Assembly: GCA_028698375.1 (NCBI GenBank)
Contig: JAQVDI010000036.1
Coordinates: 1-6,370 of the forward strand
Direction: 5' to 3'
DNA length: 6,370 nucleotides
From: Patescibacteria group bacterium
GTDB taxonomy: Bacteria > Patescibacteriota > UBA1384 > JAGGWG01
The notes beneath the pieces are model-generated. The model was not told the origin of the DNA. It searched no databases and saw nothing but the letters and a program-made list of their open reading frames with translations. Below, piece after piece: positions 1-3,762 of this stretch. Position 1 is the first letter of the stretch; every line of letters starts with the position of its first letter. Both the position numbers and the translations under genes were made by a program.

Positions 1-100
1 AAAAATTAATATTCTTAATATCATCTGATTAAAGTCGAAAAATTATACTAATGTATATTATCCACAAGGTCGAATACTAAACTAAAAACTAAATAATTTT

Positions 101-247
101 ATGGAAGAAACCAAAAAATGCCAAGAATGCGGTATGCCTTTAGACAAATGTCAATGTAGTTGTAACCCAGAACTTTGTTGCCATTGTTGCAAGTGTGACA
201 AAGATTGTGAATGTGGTTGTGTTGATAAATCCAAAATTGACAAATAA
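101..247 (+). CDS. Small cysteine-rich metallothionein-like protein
   Basis: This is a 48-residue ORF from ATG to TAA with 13 cysteines (positions 7, 10, 17, 19, 21, 26, 27, 29, 30, 32, 36, 38, 40) and one His at 28. The cysteines fall in CxxC, CxCxC, CCHCCxC and CxCxC clusters, and the rest is mostly Lys, Asp and Glu. There is no aromatic residue, signal peptide or membrane segment. Such Cys density is typical of metallothioneins, which hold Zn, Cu or Cd in thiolate clusters in the cytoplasm. The opening CQECGMPL resembles the first knuckle of a bacterial zinc-ribbon motif, so a degenerate zinc ribbon is the main alternative. The order of cysteines does not match the cyanobacterial SmtA pattern as I remember it. 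No Shine-Dalgarno site precedes the ATG and no metal transporter or sensor is adjacent. Coding status is likely because random sequence would not give this Cys pattern in one frame. Metal binding is inference. Confidence 0.75.
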   Translation: MEETKKCQECGMPLDKCQCSCNPELCCHCCKCDKDCECGCVDKSKIDK

Positions 248-262
248 GATTACCTAGAACTC

Positions 263-289
263 AACTAAAAAATAATTAGTTATATTTTT
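263..289 (+). terminator. Weak AT-rich terminator after the Cys-rich gene
   Basis: A 6-bp inverted repeat (AACTAA at 263-268, TTAGTT at 276-281) with a 7-base loop is followed by ATATTTTT. It lies 15 bases after the stop at 247. The stem has only one G-C pair, so termination may be inefficient. Confidence 0.35.
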
Positions 290-331
290 GCAATTTTAAA
301 TTAGGTGTTGATTTTTCATTATTTTGTTATA

Positions 332-340
332 TGCTATAAG
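332..340 (+). promoter_or_regulatory. Extended -10 promoter for the 372-713 gene
   Basis: TGC followed by TATAAG gives an extended -10 element (TGn plus a 5/6 match to TATAAT). A TTGATT at 308-313 is a poorly spaced -35 (21 bases), so recognition would rest mainly on the extended -10. The predicted start near 347 leaves a leader of about 25 bases that includes the Shine-Dalgarno site. Confidence 0.5.
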
Positions 341-359
341 AGTAAACGCTACTTAACAT

Positions 360-366
360 AAAGGTG
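360..366 (+). promoter_or_regulatory. Shine-Dalgarno site fixing the start at 372
   Basis: AAAGGTG lies 5 bases before the ATG at 372. It is one of only two convincing Shine-Dalgarno sites in the window, and it favours the first Met over Met11. Confidence 0.7.
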
Positions 367-371
367 CCAAG

Positions 372-713
372 ATGGAAGAACTCGCGATTAAAATTATACC
401 TATGGTTATAATTAGTATTGAACCTTTTTATAATGAATCTGGTTATTTGTATACTTATTGCTTAGTGGCTTCATTTTACGATGGAAAAAATACAGATTAT
501 ATTATGGAAATCGTCGATGCTTTTACTTGGTCAAAGATAAAAAATAAATTTGAATTTTATAAAAAATCCGCAGAATTAACATCTAAGTTTTTGCAAGATT
601 GGCGTTTGACTACAGAAAAAGAAAATTTAGCTTTTGTTGTTCACCAAAGTATTATTAGCTGGCGACACTGGCTTAATGACGAAATAGCGAGAATTTTAAT
701 CAGCCGAAATTAA
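372..713 (+). CDS. Hypothetical protein, 113 residues, family unknown
   Basis: I do not recognise this protein. The N-terminal half is hydrophobic and aromatic (residues about 5-50, including IIPMVIISIE and YTYCLVASFYDG), with a pattern more like alternating beta strands than a membrane helix. The second half, from about residue 53, looks helical with mixed charge and is rich in Trp, Lys and Glu, ending SRN. There is no signal peptide and no metal or nucleotide motif. The start is well supported by the Shine-Dalgarno site, and the gene has its own extended -10 promoter and a strong terminator, so it is probably a real single-gene transcription unit. It is convergent with the ProB-like gene. 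A small alpha/beta cytosolic protein is the best structural guess. Confidence 0.75.
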   Translation: MEELAIKIIPMVIISIEPFYNESGYLYTYCLVASFYDGKNTDYIMEIVDAFTWSKIKNKFEFYKKSAELTSKFLQDWRLTTEKENLAFVVHQSIISWRHWLNDEIARILISRN

Positions 714-744
714 TTTCAAATTATTATTTCTTATCCAAAAAATC

Positions 745-788
745 AAATCCGTTTAGTCGTAAATTTACAACTAACGGATTTTTATTTT
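745..788. terminator. Bidirectional intrinsic terminator between convergent genes
   Basis: The arms 745-757 (starting AAATCCG) and 770-781 (ending CGGATTT) pair over 12 bp with one bulged T at 754. After a C/A mismatch the stem continues for 3 bp (759-761 with 766-768). On the plus strand TTATTTT follows to 788. On the minus strand an A run at 737-742 becomes the U tract. It can therefore stop the 372-713 transcript from the left and read-through from proB on the right. Confidence 0.85.
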
Positions 789-808
789 AAAAAACCGACC
801 TTTTTCGG
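789..808 (-). terminator. Short terminator just after the proB-like gene
   Basis: Read on the minus strand, CCGA (808-805) and TCGG (798-795) form a GC-rich 4-bp stem with a 6-base loop, followed directly by six T (794-789). It begins 5 bases beyond the stop codon of the kinase. The short stem makes it modest on its own, but it lies in tandem with the larger hairpin at 745-781. Confidence 0.4.
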
Positions 809-813
809 ATCAG

Positions 814-1611
814 TTAAGATTTTAAAGGCCGGATAATAGTAAAAGGATGTCGTCTCTGGTAATCAAAACATTGTAAACTTTGTACAATATCTAAAAGAAT
901 ATTTTTCCTATTGCCATTAGCAATAATTGTAGTGATATTATTTTGTTGGGCATTTTGTGCCGCTTTTAAATGAGCGATTATGCCTCCAGTTCCATTAGCA
1001 GATTTTGATTGATTTAGTGTTTTGCCATAATAATAATCAACATTTTCAATCTCCGGTATTACTTGACCATTTTGATCTAAATACCCATCAACATTAGTTA
1101 GCATAATATTTAAGTTGGCACCAATCATTTTGGCAACGCATAAAGCTAGTTGACAATTATCACCAAAACTACGCATTTCATTAATTTCAGTGCGGGTAAC
1201 CGCATCATTTTCATTGACAACAGGCAAAAAATTTAGACTTAATAATTCTTCAAGGCAAACCTGGGTAGAAAGATAATTTTCATTATTTTCTAAAAAATCA
1301 TAATTTTCATAAAGTAACTGGCCAACAACTATACCAAATTGTGAAAAAATCATTTTCCACATATTAATTAGATCAGGTTGACCCAAGCAGGCTAAGGCTT
1401 GCAAACCAATTTTTTGCTCCCAAGAGGGGAGATTTGAAAGATAGCGCTTGCCACAAGCAATTGCGCCACTAGAAACTAGAATAACTTTATGCCCCATAAT
1501 CTTAAGGCGATAAATCTGTTGGGCAAGATCAAACATTATTTCCTCATTAAGATGGCTATTAGTTTGAATTGTATTTGTCCCAATTTTAATAACAATTTTT
1601 GGGTACAACAT
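814..1611 (-). CDS. proB: Glutamate 5-kinase-like amino acid kinase, PUA-less, altered active site
   Basis: This is a 265-residue protein of the amino acid kinase fold, closest to glutamate 5-kinase, which phosphorylates glutamate with ATP in the first step of proline synthesis. Landmarks in order are KIGTN at 9-13, VSSGAIACG at 46-54, GQ at 77-78, VVNENDAV at 131-138, FGDN at 149-152, LTNVDG at 171-176 and GTGG at 207-210 leading to LKAA at 215-218. The length fits a single kinase domain; the C-terminal PUA domain of the 367-residue E. coli enzyme is absent, as in several bacteria. Two positions are odd. The usual GDND reads GDNC (Cys153), and the Lys of GTGGMxTK is His214. These correspond to E. 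coli Asp150 and Lys217, both implicated in phosphoryl transfer. LTD is also LTN. No proA or proC is nearby. The start is fixed by AAGGAG 5 bases upstream. The fold is sure, glutamate kinase activity is not; another small acidic substrate or an inactive regulatory role is possible. Confidence 0.85.
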   Translation of the reverse strand: MLYPKIVIKIGTNTIQTNSHLNEEIMFDLAQQIYRLKIMGHKVILVSSGAIACGKRYLSNLPSWEQKIGLQALACLGQPDLINMWKMIFSQFGIVVGQLLYENYDFLENNENYLSTQVCLEELLSLNFLPVVNENDAVTRTEINEMRSFGDNCQLALCVAKMIGANLNIMLTNVDGYLDQNGQVIPEIENVDYYYGKTLNQSKSANGTGGIIAHLKAAQNAQQNNITTIIANGNRKNILLDIVQSLQCFDYQRRHPFTIIRPLKS

Positions 1612-1616
1612 CTTTT

Positions 1617-1622
1617 CTCCTT
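1617..1622 (-). promoter_or_regulatory. Shine-Dalgarno site of the proB-like gene
   Basis: On the minus strand AAGGAG lies 5 bases before the ATG at 1611. It is the strongest ribosome binding site in the window and settles the start codon. Confidence 0.8.
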
Positions 1623-1643
1623 GTCAAGGTGATTTGCTTGATA

Positions 1644-1672
1644 GAAATAACACAAAATTTTGATTTAGTCAA
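1644..1672 (-). promoter_or_regulatory. Promoter of the proB-like gene
   Basis: On the minus strand TTGACT (1672-1667) is separated by exactly 17 bases from TATTTC (1649-1644), and a TGT just before the latter gives an extended -10. The -10 hexamer itself is weak, but the -35 matches 5/6. The predicted start near 1637 gives a leader of about 26 bases carrying the Shine-Dalgarno site. Confidence 0.5.
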
Positions 1673-1706
1673 ATCTAATAATTTTAAGTATAAAATAAAT
1701 AAATAT

Positions 1707-1736
1707 TTTACTATAAAATTAATTTTGTATTATAAT
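1707..1736 (+). promoter_or_regulatory. Promoter of the glycoside hydrolase gene (predicted leaderless)
   Basis: A perfect TATAAT at 1731-1736 is preceded by TTTACT at 1707-1712 with an 18-base spacer. The normal start point, about 7 bases after the -10, falls at 1743-1744, on the ATG itself. No Shine-Dalgarno site is present. Confidence 0.6.
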
Positions 1737-1743
1737 AAGATTA

Positions 1744-2886
1744 ATGAGCAAAATAGTAAAAATTGTTTTAATACTTGGTTTAGTTTTATTATTTTTGGAG
1801 ATAGCTGGTTATTTTATTGCCACCAATTATTTTAATAAAACCAAAGATACTAGTAACGCTAATGTCAAAAAAGCGATTTTACCTCAATCTCTAATTAATA
1901 ATAAATTTGGGTTTTTAACCGGTGGAAATAATGATTTAAAATTTGTTAAAAATGTTAAGGCTGGTTGGATTAGACCACATCCTGGTCCATTTTTGTGGGA
2001 TCAAATTCAAAAAGAAAAAGATGCTGATTCAAATTTTGAACGTACAGATTCTTTAGTCAGACAAGCTCAAGAAAACAATTTAGCAATTTTAGCTATCATT
2101 TGGCCTTTTGCTGATTGGGATCAAAAAAATAATCCAAATACCAAAAATTGTAAAGTTTCTGATAAAGATCAATTTTTGCCAAGATTAGGGATAAAAACAG
2201 ATAATTATTTACCACAATATCGCTGCAACCCTTATGACTTTTCCCAATATCAAACTTTTGTCCAAAATTTAGTAGAACGCTATGACGGTGATGGAATTGC
2301 CGATATGCCTGGTTTAACTATCCCAATAAAATACTGGGAGGTAATGAATGAGCCTGATTTAGTTGGTTTAGACAATTTGCAATTTTATAAACAAACCGCC
2401 AAGGAATACACCACCCTTTTAATTAAAACCAACCAAGCGATAAAGTTGGCTGATCCCACCGCTAAAACCCTAATTGCTGGTGCTGCTGGTGGTGATGAAA
2501 GTTTCTTAAAATTTTATAAAGCTGTTTTTCAAAATGATAGTGCACAAAAAGCTTTTGACATTGGTAATGTGCATTGTATTTCTAACGATGATTTTGCTAC
2601 TTTTAACGTGGCACCCTACAAGCAAATGCTTAATGATTTAAACATCAAAAAACCAATTTGGGTAACGGAAGCAGAAAGTTTGGTTGGCAAAAATGTTGAT
2701 GAAAATGCAACTCAAACTTTGAATAGTGTCAAAGCAGCCCTAAAGTTAGGAGCAGAAAAAATTTTCTTTACCCAATATAATTTTAATTATGACAAGAGCA
2801 AAGAATTTACTGAAGATATTATAATCGAACCCACTTTATCTGGGATTAGTCCAGAAATTGTATACAAAAAAATCACAGCGATTTAA
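1744..2886 (+). CDS. Membrane-anchored glycoside hydrolase, clan GH-A TIM barrel
   Basis: This 380-residue protein begins with a signal anchor: Lys3 and Lys6, then a hydrophobic stretch at about 7-28. There is no lipobox Cys, so the catalytic domain should face outside the cytoplasmic membrane. Residues about 53-375 read as a (beta/alpha)8 barrel of clan GH-A. Arg77 follows a strand-2-like GWIR, and YWEVMNEPDL at 197-206 is the strand-4 motif with Glu203 as acid/base. His277 lies in a strand-6-like NVHCI, and WVTEAES at 306-312 supplies Glu309 as probable nucleophile. This Asn-Glu plus Glu arrangement indicates retaining hydrolysis of a beta-glycoside, most like GH39 or GH5. I cannot fix the family or substrate. 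The Trp often seen on strand 8 is not evident (FFTQYNF at 341-347). Cys136 and Cys161 may form an extracellular disulfide. It is transcribed divergently from the kinase and followed after 25 bases by two small genes, possibly in one operon. Confidence 0.8.
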   Translation: MSKIVKIVLILGLVLLFLEIAGYFIATNYFNKTKDTSNANVKKAILPQSLINNKFGFLTGGNNDLKFVKNVKAGWIRPHPGPFLWDQIQKEKDADSNFERTDSLVRQAQENNLAILAIIWPFADWDQKNNPNTKNCKVSDKDQFLPRLGIKTDNYLPQYRCNPYDFSQYQTFVQNLVERYDGDGIADMPGLTIPIKYWEVMNEPDLVGLDNLQFYKQTAKEYTTLLIKTNQAIKLADPTAKTLIAGAAGGDESFLKFYKAVFQNDSAQKAFDIGNVHCISNDDFATFNVAPYKQMLNDLNIKKPIWVTEAESLVGKNVDENATQTLNSVKAALKLGAEKIFFTQYNFNYDKSKEFTEDIIIEPTLSGISPEIVYKKITAI

Positions 2887-2911
2887 AAATTTAAAAAAAT
2901 AAAACACAATT

Positions 2912-3211
2912 ATGAATGAAGAGAAAGAAAATTTTGATTCTAGTTCAGAATTAGCACCTAATGCAGACAATATTGCTGCGTTAGAAACAGAAATTTTTAA
3001 ATTCGAAATGGTGCCTAGCGATATGACTTATCATATTAAAAATAAAGCTGTTGAAAGTTTATACAATAATTATTATTTAAGTCCATTTGCAACTGAAAAA
3101 GAAAAACAAAAAATTATAGAAATTTTGGATAAAGTCGTTCAATCTACCACCCACCATCAAGAAACAAAAAATCTGGCACAGAAATATTTGAGTCAAATTG
3201 ATAATTCATAA
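2912..3211 (+). CDS. Hypothetical small acidic helical protein, 99 residues
   Basis: I do not recognise this protein. Residues 1-20 are polar and acidic and probably disordered. From about 40 onward it looks like three amphipathic helices (about 40-57, 61-79 and 82-96), rich in Lys, Glu and Gln. There is no signal peptide, membrane segment, Cys or catalytic motif, so it should be cytosolic. It starts 25 bases after the hydrolase stop with no Shine-Dalgarno site in the A-rich gap, and it ends 2 bases before the next ATG, which suggests co-transcription and translational coupling with 3214-3657. Its C-terminal part can be lined up weakly, without gaps, with residues about 48-92 of that neighbour. 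A binding or scaffold role is only a guess. Confidence 0.7.
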   Translation: MNEEKENFDSSSELAPNADNIAALETEIFKFEMVPSDMTYHIKNKAVESLYNNYYLSPFATEKEKQKIIEILDKVVQSTTHHQETKNLAQKYLSQIDNS

Positions 3212-3213
3212 TC

Positions 3214-3657
3214 ATGGAATCAAAAGATCCTTTTAGGCTCAAAATTGATTTACATGACGCTAAAACCATCCAGCAATTAGGGGCTCTTTTCTATGCTCAA
3301 ATAAAAGATGATTCTGAGAGAGAAAAAATTATTAATGATAAAAAATATGCTTACTCTTTGTTAAAACAATCATTGCACGATCCAAAAACTCCTCCTGATA
3401 TAAAATTATATATAATTGATTTATTTTTACGACAATGGAAAAATCCACAAGAAATTGACGAAATAAAAATAGAAGTTGAAAATCTTTTTCGAGAAGATTA
3501 TGAACAAAACGAAAACTTTAATCCTGATTCTATAATAGATTTTTTAGATACTATCGATAAAGATCCGGATATTGATGCTGTGGAGCGCGCTCGTCGTTCT
3601 GATCTTTATCTTTTAGCTTTAGAGTGCATAAAGTTAGCTCAAGCAAAAAACAAATAA
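3214..3657 (+). CDS. Hypothetical helical protein, 147 residues
   Basis: I do not recognise this protein. It is strongly charged, has no Cys, signal peptide or membrane segment, and is almost entirely predictable as helix with short breaks such as HDPKTPPD (55-62) and DKDPDID (about 115-121). The helix-turn-helix spacing recalls HEAT or TPR-like helical hairpins, but no repeat consensus is clear. The ATG lies 2 bases after the stop of the previous gene with no Shine-Dalgarno site, so translation probably depends on coupling to it. No convincing terminator follows; the A/T palindrome at 3692-3709 may help. Ile/Lys/Glu-rich codon use matches the neighbours, so there is no sign of transfer. Confidence 0.75.
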   Translation: MESKDPFRLKIDLHDAKTIQQLGALFYAQIKDDSEREKIINDKKYAYSLLKQSLHDPKTPPDIKLYIIDLFLRQWKNPQEIDEIKIEVENLFREDYEQNENFNPDSIIDFLDTIDKDPDIDAVERARRSDLYLLALECIKLAQAKNK

Positions 3658-3691
3658 TTTAATTTATAATTTTTTAACCAAATAAGTTTCA

Positions 3692-3709
3692 AAAAAAATA
3701 TATTTTTTT
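3692..3709. repeat. Perfect 18-base A/T palindrome, UP-element-like
   Basis: Seven A, TATA and seven T form a perfect palindrome whose right end overlaps the -35 of the ppdK promoter. The inner AAATATATTTT (3696-3706) fits the AAAWWTWTTTT part of the bacterial UP-element consensus and lies at about -47 to -37, where the RNA polymerase alpha subunit can bind. A weak A/U hairpin ending upstream transcription is the alternative. Confidence 0.45.
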
Positions 3710-3736
3710 GCAAAATCTTTTTTGATTTGTTAGAAT
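3708..3736 (+). promoter_or_regulatory. ppdK promoter, extended -10
   Basis: TTGCAA (3708-3713) is followed after exactly 17 bases by TAGAAT (3731-3736), preceded by TGT as an extended -10. The predicted start near 3743-3745 gives a leader of about 20 bases without a Shine-Dalgarno site. With the A/T tract just upstream this is the best-formed promoter in the window. Confidence 0.65.
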
Positions 3737-3762
3737 ATAAGCTCAAAAATTAATTAATTAAT

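Noticed and set aside
44..49. TATACT as a -10 box for the Cys-rich gene
   Set aside because: It matches 5/6, but no acceptable -35 or TG extension lies at the right distance and similar A/T hexamers are abundant here. The AAGGT at 66-70 is too far from the ATG at 101 to serve as its ribosome binding site.
1599..1835. 78-residue plus-strand ORF across the divergent promoter region
   Set aside because: It overlaps the start of the hydrolase and the 5' end of proB in other frames, covers both promoters and has low-complexity Asn/Lys/Ile composition with no start signal.
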